From: Paracentrotus lividus
Lineage: Eukaryota; Echinodermata; Echinoidea; Camarodonta; Echinidae
NCBI GenBank assembly: GCA_940671915.1
Contig: CALNVZ010003429.1
Coordinates: 25,435,042-25,499,041 of the forward strand
Reading direction: 5' to 3'
Length of the DNA: 64,000 bases
Shown: one piece after another, positions 22,001 to 34,700 of the stretch
Numbering within the stretch: the stretch's first letter is position 1
Layout of the letters: every line of letters starts with the position of its first letter
Notes under the pieces: generated by a model
Databases searched by the model: none
What the model was told of the DNA's origin: nothing
Seen by the model: the letters and a program-made list of their open reading frames with translations, nothing else
Translations under genes and position numbers: made by a program

Positions 22001-25000
22001 TCCTCACTCAAGAAGTATCATTCTCTATAATTATGTACGTGCATTGAGAAAGATATTGAAATGGAATGGTGAAGCTCAGCCATTGTAAAGCTTCAAGGAG
22101 GTTCCTCTTCCCTTCAGTCTGTTTTTAGTGCTTGTGTTTTACTTTTACCAGACTAAAGCATATTTACTGTAAATTGATACATGCTTTGTCCATACATCAA
22201 CTCTGCGCTTCATGGCAACCTGGCAACGTTTATCTCCCTTGTAACATGTACATGTATTATCTTAGTATCCAGAGTGAACAGCAATAGGGAATTTTCCATC
22301 AAGTATAATAATAATAATAATAACATTTATATGGCGCTTAATATGGTTGTTTCCAAGCGCACTGGTGGTCGGACTAACTTAGTTTAAATACCAATAAATT
22401 ATTTGGTATTTTTGTTCACAGTACCGAGAAAAACGTCTTCAACAAGAGATACAGGGTTTGACTTCACAGAATGGATTCCTTCAGACTGAGCTTGAGAAGA
22501 AGACCAATGAGGTTCTCGCACTGAGGAAAGAAAAGGTAAGAAGGAATGAAAGATTGAAAGAAAGTAAAAAAAAAAGGAGAAGCGAGAGAAGAAGTGCTAA
22601 TTAAAGTCGATGCTGCACTAGCTCAAGATTGAGTTTTATGACCTGGGGGGTGTTTCATGAAAGGACTTGTCGGACGTATTATCCGAAAAACTGTTATAAG
22701 CTACTGAAATGCTTGCATCTGATTGGCTGAGAGCAAATTTGTCTGATAAAATGTCTGACAAGTCCTTTGATGAAATACCCCCCTGACCTCGAGCTTGAAC
22801 AAACAAGCCAATAGTGCTCAATGTTATCAGGTTTAGGTTTCAGGCTAGTACAGCAACGTTCAATTAGCGTGCTATTTCGAGGCAAAACTAGCTTGAGATT
22901 GAAAGTACGCCTTGAAGATGATTTGTGCTGAGATGTCGCCCAATTTAGCGCGCTATTCAAGAAGAAAAGCACAATATACTCTGATCGGGCTAATTCATCG
23001 GATCGGAAATAGCCCACTATTTGAAGAGCTTGTTTCCAAAAGGGACTAAATCCACTTTTGATGAAAATTGAGTTATTGGTATCAGCACATTGTTCAGGTA
23101 CGTACCCATCTGTGAGCAAAATAACTGACCTAAATTTTTATTGCAACTTCCAGAAATTGCAACTTTTAATTTCAATTTTCCATAGACGCCTGTACAAAAT
23201 CCGGCAAAGAAAAGCCATTTACTCTGAAGTTACAAAAGTGGATTTAGTCCCTTTTGGAAACAAACTCTTCATTTGTCAAACTCAAGCTAGTGTAGGAACA
23301 CCTAATTTAATACAATCGGGTTTATATAAGAAACTTCTTGTTGTCACGTGCATGTCGGTACAGTGGAAACTTGCTATATAACGAAATTGGACATGACAAC
23401 GTTCCTGATGTAATAAGGTAATTTTGATGGTCTCAGCTCTTTGTATACTTTTTTTTTTTACCATGATATAACAAGATTCCCGACATTACATAATAACGTC
23501 TATGGTCTCAAGGACCTCGTAATAATGAGTTTCCACTGTATCGTTTTTGTTTGAATCAGTCCAACCAGATCTTGCAGCTGCAGAGCGAATTGAACGATAA
23601 ATCCGATGAGTGTAAACACGCCCAAGATGCAGCAGAGAACCTGAGGAAAGTTACCCAGGACCAAGCTAAGAGGATTGAAGAACTCGGGTCACAGGTCAAA
23701 GAGGTAAGGAGACGGAATATTTGATATAAGTTAAAGGGGTAATAAGCTAGCTTGCAGCTCCAGAGCAGTGTTATAGCTAGGATATTTTTAGTGCCGGTTC
23801 AAATTTCACCAAAAAGAAGTTGTTCTTATAAATGCAGCTCAGGTTAGCCCCAGCTAAAGTAATGACCCCTCCCACCCCCCCCCCCCCCCTCAAAAAAAAA
23901 ATAAAAATAAAAATAAAAAATAAATAAATAAATAATAAAATAAATAAATAAATAAATAAATAGATCTAAATAAATAAATAAATAGATTTAAACAAATAAA
24001 TTTAAAGAAGTAAAAAAATAGCCCCCTAATATAAGTAGATCTAGGCCTAACGTTAGATCTAGATCTAAATACCAATTACTGAATTAGCTGTAAATTTACT
24101 TTAATGTAAGTTTTGTTGTTAACTTACTTATTTTTTTAGGATACCATAGGAATTTCGATAAAAATTTGACAAACACTAAGTATACTACACAGATGCAGAG
24201 TTAATCCATAATCACACTTCACAGATCTTGTTTAGGGCCATCACTTTTGTGCACATGTGCATATCAATCAAAACAAATTAGGCTAGTTAAGAAAAAAAAA
24301 AGAATATTTAATCTTCAAAATATGGACGAATTTTACAATGTAAATATTGATTTAAATACAAATGTTATTTTCTGATTTTTTTTTTCCTTCTTAAATATAC
24401 AAAAATATTAATTTACCGCACATAAAACACAAACTAATAAAAACAGTGGTTGACCAGCCTAATGATTGCAATCGCGATCGCAATTGCGATCGCGATACCT
24501 ACCTAGCCATGCTGCCCCATCCATTATGTTTCCTGTTGGTGCTATTCCCTGTTTTTCTCAAACGCTTTTCCCGTAGCAAAAGACGAAAGCATTCGGTAAA
24601 TACTTGAAAACTAAACATTTAATGTCGAATTGAAAGCATAATTCTCGTAAAAAATGTCCATAAAACATGTTTAGAAATAGAAATAAGTAAGTTAGATGCA
24701 GTTTTAATGTGAAATTAGTGGTGGTTGGAAGCGGTGTTTTTCAACTTGAGTGGTGGTCGAAAGCAGTGTTTTTCAACACGAGTGGTGGTCGGAAAGTCCC
24801 CGTGCTCCAGGGCAAGTTAAAAGATACTCAGATGAGTGTAAACGATAAATCTGATGAGTGTAAACGAGAAATCTCATGAGTGTAAACGAGAAATCTCATG
24901 AGTGTAAACGATAAAGTGTAAACGAGAAATGTCATGAGTGTAAACAATAAATCTCATGAGTGTAAACGAGAAATCTCATGAGTGTAAACGATAAATCTCA

Positions 25001-28000
25001 TGAGTGTAAACGAGAAATCTGTCGAGTGTAAACGAGAAATCTCATGAGTGTAAACGAGAAATCTCATGAGTGTAAACGAGAAATCTGTTGAGTGTAAACA
25101 AAAAATCTCATGAGTGTAAACTATAAATCTGTTGAGTGTAAACGATAAATCTCATGAGTGTAAACGAGAAATCTCATGAGTGTAAACGAGAAATCTGATG
25201 AATGTAAACGAGAAATCTCATGAGTGTAAACGATAAATCTGTTGAGTGTAAACGAGAAATCTTATGAGTGTAAACGATAAATCTGTTTAGTGTAAACGAG
25301 AAATCTCATGAGTGTAAACGATAAATCTGATGAATGTAAACGTGAAATCTCATGAGTGTAAATGATAAATCTATTGAGTGTAAACGATAAATCTCATGAG
25401 TGTAAACGAGAAATCTCATGAGTGTAAACGATAAATCTGATGAGTGTAAACGATAAATCTCATGNNNNNNNNNNNNNNNNNNNNNNNNNNNNNNNNNNNN
25501 NNNNNNNNNNNNNNNNNNNNNNNNNNNNNNNNNNNNNNNNNNNNNNNNNNNNNNNNNNNNNNNNNNNNNNNNNNNNNNNNNNNNNNNNNNNNNNNNNNNN
25601 NNNNNNNNNNNNNNNNNNNNNNNNNNNNNNNNNNNNNNNNNNNNNNNNNNNNNNNNNNNNNNNNNNNNNNNNNNNNNNNNNNNNNNNNNNNNNNNNNNNN
25701 NNNNNNNNNNNNNNNNNNNNNNNNNNNNNNNNNNNNNNNNNNNNNNNNNNNNNNNNNNNNNNNNNNNNNNNNNNNNNNNNNNNNNNNNNNNNNNNNNNNN
25801 NNNNNNNNNNNNNNNNNNNNNNNNNNNNNNNNNNNNNNNNNNNNNNNNNNNNNNNNNNNNNNNNNNNNNNNNNNNNNNNNNNNNNNNNNNNNNNNNNNNN
25901 NNNNNNNNNNNNNNNNNNNNNNNNNNNNNNNNNNNNNNNNNNNNNNNNNNNNNNNNNNNNNNNNNNNNNNNNNNNNNNNNNNNNNNNNNNNNNNNNNNNN
26001 NNNNNNNNNNNNNNNNNNNNNNNNNNNNNNNNNNNNNNNNNNNNNNNNNNNNNNNNNNNNNNNNNNNNNNNNNNNNNNNNNNNNNNNNNNNNNNNNNNNN
26101 NNNNNNNNNNNNNNNNNNNNNNNNNNNNNNNNNNNNNNNNNNNNNNNNNNNNNNNNNNNNNNNNNNNNNNNNNNNNNNNNNNNNNNNNNNNNNNNNNNNN
26201 NNNNNNNNNNNNNNNNNNNNNNNNNNNNNNNNNNNNNNNNNNNNNNNNNNNNNNNNNNNNNNNNNNNNNNNNNNNNNNNNNNNNNNNNNNNNNNNNNNNN
26301 NNNNNNNNNNNNNNNNNNNNNNNNNNNNNNNNNNNNNNNNNNNNNNNNNNNNNNNNNNNNNNNNNNNNNNNNNNNNNNNNNNNNNNNNNNNNNNNNNNNN
26401 NNNNNNNNNNNNNNNNNNNNNNNNNNNNNNNNNNNCGAGAAATCTCATGAGTGTAAACGATAAATCTGTTGAGTGTAAACGAGAAATCTCATGAGTGTAA
26501 ACGATAATCTGTTGAGTGTAAATGAGAAATCTCATGAGTGTAAACGATAACTCTCATGAGTGTAAACGAGAAATCTCATGAGTGTAAACGATAAATCTGT
26601 TGAGTGTAAACGAGAAATCTCATGAGTGTAAACGAGAAATCTCATGAGTGTAAACGATAAATCTCATGAGTGTAAACGATAATCTGTTGAGTGTAAACGA
26701 TAAATCTCATGAGTGTAAACGAGAAATCTCATGAGTGCAAACGAGAAATCTCATGAGTGTAAACGAGATATCTCATGAGTGTAAACGAGAAATCTCATGA
26801 GTGTAAACGATATATCTGTTGAGTGTAAACGATAAATCTGTTGAGTGTAAATGATAAATCTGTTGAGTGTAAACAATAAATCTGTTGAGTGTAAACGATA
26901 AATCTGTTGAGTGTAAACAATAAATCTGTTGAGTGTAAACGATATATCTCATGAGTGTAAACATGCCCAAGGTGCAGCTGAGAACCTGAGGAAAGTTACC
27001 CAGGACCAAGCTAAGAGGATTGAAGAACTTGGGTCACAGGTCAAAGAGGTAAGGAGACGGAATATAATGATGCAAGTCAGAAAGCGGCTGTAAACTCTTG
27101 ATGCTGAAAAATTACAACAGATTTTAAGAATTTCTTAGATCCTTTTTTCTTGCGGTCTGTATTAAAACTTGTTTAAACTATCTCATCAACATCTTCATGA
27201 ATTTCAAGACTTTGCAAATTAAGCATTATATTCTGTGTCACAAAGATTTAAGTGACATAACTCAATATTTTTATGCAATTATTAGTATTTTAAATAAGAG
27301 TGAGATAAATACAAGTAGGATAGAGGAGCTTTTTCTGTAAAATGATCATGTTTAAATTAACGATTTTCTCATGTTTTGTTATCAGTCACTTTGGAGAAGA
27401 TCTCTGTGCGTTCTAAGATCAAAGATCACTCTCTTTGTTTTGTTTCTTTTACAGGGCCTAAATGTGATCTCTCAAAATGAGGAGCAGTTCCAAGCCGAGG
27501 TCCAGGCACAGAACAAGCTTGCTAACCTCTATAAGGTAAGGAAAAAGAATTTGTTTTTTATTGAATACATTATACAAAGGTTGTTTCAGAGGCCCTTTAT
27601 CATCATCATCATCATCACCACCACTACCACCACCACTATCATCATCATCATCACTATCATCATCGTTATCATTAACATCATCATCGTCATCATCATCATC
27701 ATGATCATCATCACTACCATCATCATCATCATCACCATCACCATCACCATCTCCATTTTCATCATCACTACCATCATCATCGTCATCATCATCATCATCA
27801 CCATCACCATCACCACCATCACCACTATATTTTTTATCATCGTAATCATCATTTATCTATGCCAACAAAATTAGTCAAAACTTGACTTCATCAATTGATT
27901 TTTTTTTCCATTTTGTGATAGCGTGCTGGTGATGAGGCCGAATCACGTGTAAAGGAGCTAATCACAGCTGTTGAGGAGCTTAGAGGGCTGCTGAAGCAGG

Positions 28001-28685
28001 CTACAGAAGCTACTAATGAAATGGAGACCAATATGACAGAGCAAGAGAGCAAACGCATCGTCAAAGAAAAAGAATTGAGTAAGACTATATTCTTGTCCAG
28101 ACTTAATTGTACAGGAATAAGGAATTCCAGGATATTGAACCTTAATCATGAAATTCTTTCGCATAAACTTTGAGAACAGTATCCCTATTGCTGATTTGGA
28201 CCAATTAAAAAAGCTAAGTAGGTGGCTAAGAAGCCTCTGATAAAATGGAGCTCATTACAGTGCGAGAGAGCAAGCACACCGTCGAAGAAAAAGAACCATG
28301 TAAGACAATGCCCCTTGAATTAACTCGGTTCAACAAAAAAAAGAATCTTCTGTCTCATACGCTTTTTTAGACTAAAATCTTATGGAAATATGACATTTCA
28401 GAATGTTGAACATGAAAGCATACTTACATGAATTTCGCGAGGAGGCAAGATTCGCGGAAAATAGAATGCCTGCAAATGTTTATCTCTACACAATGCATTG
28501 AATGTCAGGACAATACTGTACACTCTGCAATTTTTTTGTTGGTCAGTAATTCGCTAAAGTCTTGTGCCATGAAAAAAAGGCCTTTGGCTCCATTTCGGGA
28601 AAGTTTCATGTCGCAAATGTCCCTGGTTTTAAAATAAATTGCAGTGCAAATTACACTCCCAGCAAGACATTCTTTCATCTTTTTA

Positions 28686-28735
<50 letters not shown>

Positions 28736-31700
28736 CCTCATTTCTAGATGACAAGATTGGTAAACTCCAGAGAGAGCTTGAAGACGCTAATGATCTCCTG
28801 GCTGCTGCTCGCAAGAGAGGTAAAGTCCTACATTTTAAAGTCATTCACTTTGATATTCTGCATATTATTATTATTATATATAGTCCATGGGTAACAAAAC
28901 CTTGTATCTCAAGAATGTAAAATGTTCAGGATAGCGACAAAACATTGCAGCCAATGCACTATATCCTATGGGATCATCTTTTTTTAACTTACTGTGATGG
29001 CGTCATTTTTGGGGTAAGAGAGTCAGGATTTGAACAGGACATTACTTCACTGGTTACCTGGAAATTAACCAAAAAGGTGATTTTCACTAACACTGGAGAT
29101 ACAAGGTATTGTCACCCCATTTATGATATGTATAATGTTCTTCATGTACATATGTATTTCATCCTTTATTGATTTTGTTTGAAGTACTGGTAACATTAGA
29201 CAAGAAGTAAAACACAATACAATTTCTATTTTTATCTGATGGCACAATTTCAATGTTTTTTTATAAATTTCATTACTCATGTTATCTGTGAATAAAATTG
29301 CAGAAATAGAAAGGCATTTGTAATTAAGTTACTGTATAAACCAAAATTTTTGCATACAGATATTTTTTTGCGATTTTGCACTTGTTTGGGAATTTCGCGA
29401 GTGGGTAATTTCATGTGTTTTTTTTGGTGATATTTTCATTTCTAAATAGCCTTATGTTGACGTGGACATTTTCACGAAAAATGGACTCACAAATTTTGCT
29501 AAATTATAAACCACCACGAAAATTACCACTTGTACAGTAAATTGACATGAGTGTAGATAATAATAAAAAAAAAAATAGATATTGAGAATCTCCTCTCCTT
29601 GTCTTTATCTGTCTTTCCACCTTATTCTCTTGTCCTTTCTCTTTCACACATATCCCTGCGTAGGTGTAGCCCAAATGTCTGACGAAGAGCTGAGTAATCT
29701 CTGTCCTACTGCAGCTGCCGCCAGTTCAGTTATCAAGTCAGGCATGACACTCACAGAGGTAAGAGCTACTCAGACATGCTACTTTTCCTGAAATTTCTCA
29801 AATCATTTATGAGCAGCCCTTTTTTAATAAGCTTTTTTTGCCCAAATTTGTCAGTTTTTTTCAGGATTTTTGAATGGTTCTGAGTGTCATCTCTGGAAAA
29901 CGATACTAAGCTTTTTGTATAAAGCCTTTACTAGGTATATATTCATGTACATGTACATGTATAAATAGCTGCCGAAAGAGCATATAAGTAGAGGTGGGCT
30001 ATAAATAGGTCATGTCTCAGAACCAAGTTTGTGCTATCTTATTTGAAGCAGCTCGTTGTCCTGATCGATATGCCACCAATTTTAAGAAAATCGGGTGAAA
30101 ATTGAGACAGTGCGGACCAAAAAACGATTTTGAGGGGGCGTGGCCAAAAAATGCTGAGTCATCGTTTTTCAAAAATTGAAAAAGCTGTAATTCTTTTATT
30201 AAAAGGGCTATAAAGATGATTCTGGTGTCTATTTATATGTTTATCAGCCTGATAAATCCAATGGCAGTGTCAAAATTGCAAGTGGTTGTGAAGAAAGTAC
30301 TGAAAAAGGGAGATTATAGTTTTAACCCTTTAATTACCGGTAAGGTCTGTGAGGGCACCCCTAGACAAATTGTGTTGCTCAATCAAAACCGCCGAGTTTT
30401 CGGTAATGTTTTTTTCATGTCTCTTTTCGTTACATTCTTACAAATCTTTTGACACCAAGTTTATTGAAATCGGACTTTCCACGGGAGAGTTACTTGACTT
30501 TTCGTGGTCAAAGGTCAAACCGAAATTTGAGATTTTTGTCATTTTGTGTACAAAACCGATGGCAAAGTCAGGTTTCCTATTTTACTCTATAAATCACAGG
30601 TAAATCATTCTTTAGACTGTTTTTATTGTTCATTGAGAATGAAACTAAATCAAAATGAAGGCCTGAAGTATTAAAATTCCTAAAACAATTAAAAACATTC
30701 TATATATACTTGTAAGAATAAAACAATAGAATACATAAGAAATTCATAAAACAATGAAATACATAGGAATTACTATAGATGTAGACCTTCTGATACTTTG
30801 AATCATTATCTGGATCAATTTTAATTCTCAATGAATGCTACAACCAGTCTATTAAAAGAATGATTTACCTGTGATTTATAGAGTAAAATAAGAAACCTGC
30901 CCTTGCCATTGGTTTTGTACACAAAATGTCAAAAATCTCAAATTTTGGTTTGACCTTTGGCAACGAAAGGTCAAGTAATTCTGTCATTGAATGTCCGATT
31001 TCAATAAACTTGGTGTCAAATGATCCGTAAGACTGGACGGAAAAGAGACATGTAACGACATTACTGAACACGCGGCAGTTTTGATTGGGCAACGCAATTT
31101 GTCTAGGGGTACCCTCAGAGACCCTACCGGTAATTAAAGGGTTAAAACTATAATTCCCCTTTTTCAGTACTTTCTTCACAACCATTTGCAATTTTGACAC
31201 TGCCATTGGATTTATCAGGCTGATAAACATATAAATAGACACAAGAATCATCTTTATAGCCCTTTTAATAAAAGAATTACAGCTTTTTCAATTTTTGAAA
31301 AACGATGACTCAGCATATTTTGGCCACGCCCCTCTAAATCGTTTTTTGGCCCGCACTGTCACAATTTTCACCCGATTTTCTTAAAATTGGTGGCGTATCG
31401 ATCAGGACAACGAGCTGCTTCAAATAAGATGGAACAAACTTGGTTCTGAAACATTACCCTTTTTTACCCCTCTATAGCCCACCTCTAATATAAGGCGCAG
31501 ATAATGTATGGGGGATTATCATATCACAGATTGAAGAGCACCTTCTCAAAAACAACAGCCAACCGACAAAGATTACATAATATAACAACCATATAATATG
31601 CTCAGAGATATACATGATTGTATGTTTATATCATCCAAATGAAATTTATCGAAGGGATCATGTTAGCATATTCTATGTTGAACTGTTTATAAAAAATTAG

Positions 31701-34700
31701 TGCACTTTTCTTGCTAAATTACAGCAAGTTGGAGAATTATAAAGGGAACAAAGTTTATGAGAAATCCCTTGCATTTATTTGTTTTATTTGTTTTTACTTA
31801 GTTTTTAACTTTATAAGTTTTACTTTTCAATGCAATATTGGGTTTTCCCGTTGGGAGTAAACTGAAAAGTATCTTGTATGTTCTTTATTCTATTTTATGT
31901 ATTTATTTTTTATTTTTTTAAAACAGATCTATAGCCTCTATGTGAAGACATCTGATGAGCTTATGATGGAGAAACAAGAGAATCAGAGGCTCAATATGTA
32001 CATGGATCAAATTCTAGCTGTGAGTACTCTTTTTATTTATTATCCGTGACCCGTTAGCTAAAAAACACCAATTGGTCATCATAGTTGTTTTCGTATAACT
32101 CTGGTTTATTTGTGAGGGAGTGTAAGTGTGTGTGACTTCTTGGGGGTTTTGAACTGTCGGTCATATTCGCTTTTGATTCATAGTCACCAATATTCCTTTT
32201 CTGTAAACCTGTTTGCATTACTAGTATCTTTCCATCTAGTCTTGTACTATACAAATAATACATGAGCAGAATAACTGAAATCTTTTGCATTTACCTTGCC
32301 ATTTATGTAAAAGTTTACTTTTTGAAAAAGAATATTCATTACAATTTCTAATTTCTAGCCAAAATAAATTATAATTACAACTTATAAATTATTTCAATTT
32401 TTTAGACATTGTGCAATGTTCATTACAAAAGGTGTGCTGAATTTTATTTTTCCAATTTGATAGGAGTGAATGAATTTGATTAATATATTTTTTTTGCCAA
32501 TTTGAGTAAGAATATCTGATTGATTTAGACCGTTCTTTAATCCACAGGAAATAGAGGAGAAGGCACCTGTTCTTCAGAAGCAGAGAGAAGACTATGAACA
32601 AGCCTTGGGGACAGTCAGCCAACTCTCATCTAAACTAGAGGCAGCCATGTTGGTAAGCCAATTATAATGAAGGTAGCCATGTTGGTAATCCCATAACAGG
32701 ATAGGAGCATATCGTACTTACACATGAATAAGTAAATACACATTATCCATACCAGGGCTCCGTAACACAAAGTTTGCAATCATTGCAAAGTAGCAACAGC
32801 CAGTCACAATCATTGTTGCATGCGCTTTCTGTTCAAAAGACTGATCAGTCACCAATTACAAATGATCTTTTAAATTTGTTATTGATCGCAAACTTTTGTG
32901 TTATGGGGCCGATGTTCACATAATGTGTGCATTTGTGTTTGATTGTCATGAACATCCCTCTCTCCTCTGCGACATCTGTTACAACTTTGCTCAGTTATGA
33001 AGCACCCTCACTAACAGATCCAAAAGGCTCTATACCATGTACCCTAAGGAGAGATTCCTAAATGTTGCAGCAGCTACAGTTACCCAATATTTGGTTACAA
33101 AAACACAGTAGCAAATAAATATGAATTGAAAATATTAGGTATATTTTTCTATACAGAACAGAATTATTACTGACACAAATACATGTACCTTGGATAAATC
33201 ACAAATTACATTAATTAAATGGATAAATGAAATTACATGTGGATCTTTTCTCTGTCTTACAGGAGGGTGAGCAGCTGAGGATCAACGTTGATGATGCCGA
33301 TCGTAGAGTGAGCCACCTTGGACGAGAGAACGTCCGACTGAAACAGAAGAATACTGACTTAGGACAACAGGTAGGCATGCACAACAGTTTTCCTGTTCAC
33401 CTGAGAAAATATTTTTTTCTCAATCAGTTTAACCAAGTTAACATCGATCATCAAGTTGTCTGAATCTGGTTCTTATCAGGAAAGTGGGAAAATATGATAG
33501 CCCCCACCCCAAACATAAAGAATTTAATTTAGACATAAAGCAGACCTCCCAACCTTTCCGCTTTTGGCGGAAAGATTACGCTTTTTTTAAGTGTTTACGA
33601 TTTTCCGCTTTCGTCTATTATTTCCGGGAAAAATTATTCAGTATTTCAATTGCATTCCATATACAATGTGAAATTGCCATTTTGACCTTTCCAGGCTCTT
33701 TTATGAAAAAATGATCGCTTGTCAATTAAGTTTGTGTTTACGTGCTTTTGAATTATAAAAAGACTTGATACAGTCTAAGCGTGAATGGAAATCTTAAAAG
33801 ATCCCTAGCCCTGCGTGCGATGATTTCAAGACTGCAGGATATATGGCGTAGGCAATTCTAGCTGTCTCTCCAGCCCGCTAGTCCCCCATGATTGAGAGCT
33901 CGAGTTTTCCATGGCAGTATCGACCTGTCGTGAATCCATAGACAATGGATTATTTTTGAGCTCTTTCTTTCTGGATTATTTGGATTATTAATCATGCCTT
34001 GGGAATTGCTTTACAACTAAAAAAAAACAGCAAATGCATTGTAGCATCATTGATCTGGGTGAGGAAAATAAGATTGTCATGTCATGTCGATTCCAACTGC
34101 AGACATGTTGAGGGGTCATTTTCTAGCATTTCTCTCAGCAAGGTAAGTGTCCATTGGCCATAAGGAAGCTTTGGCGTCGGTCATTTCTGGATCAAGGATT
34201 ATTTTTTAGTCTCTAATTTGGATAATATTAGCCTTGGGAATTGCTTATCGAACTAGATAATAGACTAGCAATATATACGTGAGACTACTTGTAGCATCAT
34301 TGATTGGGGTGAATTTTTTTTTTTTTTTTTTTTTTTTTTCCTTTTTTTTTTTTTTACTGTTCTTGTTATTTCTGCAATCAAATTGTGTTCACACTTGGTA
34401 TAGTAAATGATCTTTGGGTAAAGTGTTGCTGAGGATGAGAGGTCAAAGGTTATATGGGGCAAATGAGCCCCGCGCGCCTCGTTTTGAGACGAACGCGCCC
34501 GTAGCGACAGTGCAACTTTTAGGATTTCTTTGTTGAAAAGTTGGCAGGTCGCATAAAGTCTTAATTGACTTCCAAAAAAAATGCCCTAATGCTAGTATTT
34601 GACAGATATCGTCTCAAAAGGGCACATTAGTATCATATGGTGGTAACGTTCATCTAAAAAAATGGGGAAAATTATCGATACATATATATCAAACGGTATC

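Noticed and set aside
24829..26962. Regularly repeated 22-mers that could be mistaken for a CRISPR array, and long minus-strand open frames through them
   Set aside because: Repeats are directly adjacent without unique spacers, derive from an exon, and lie in a eukaryotic intron. The open frames cross 971 N and reflect a repeat lacking stops on one strand.
27371..27874. Open frames of Ile/Thr or Met/Val across the (CAT)n tract
   Set aside because: Pure microsatellite translation; the real exon here is only 27455-27535.
34120..34146. Strong donor-like CAAGGTAAGT considered as the end of the missing TPR exon
   Set aside because: Upstream sequence gives no TPR-like frame and belongs to a duplicated intronic repeat.
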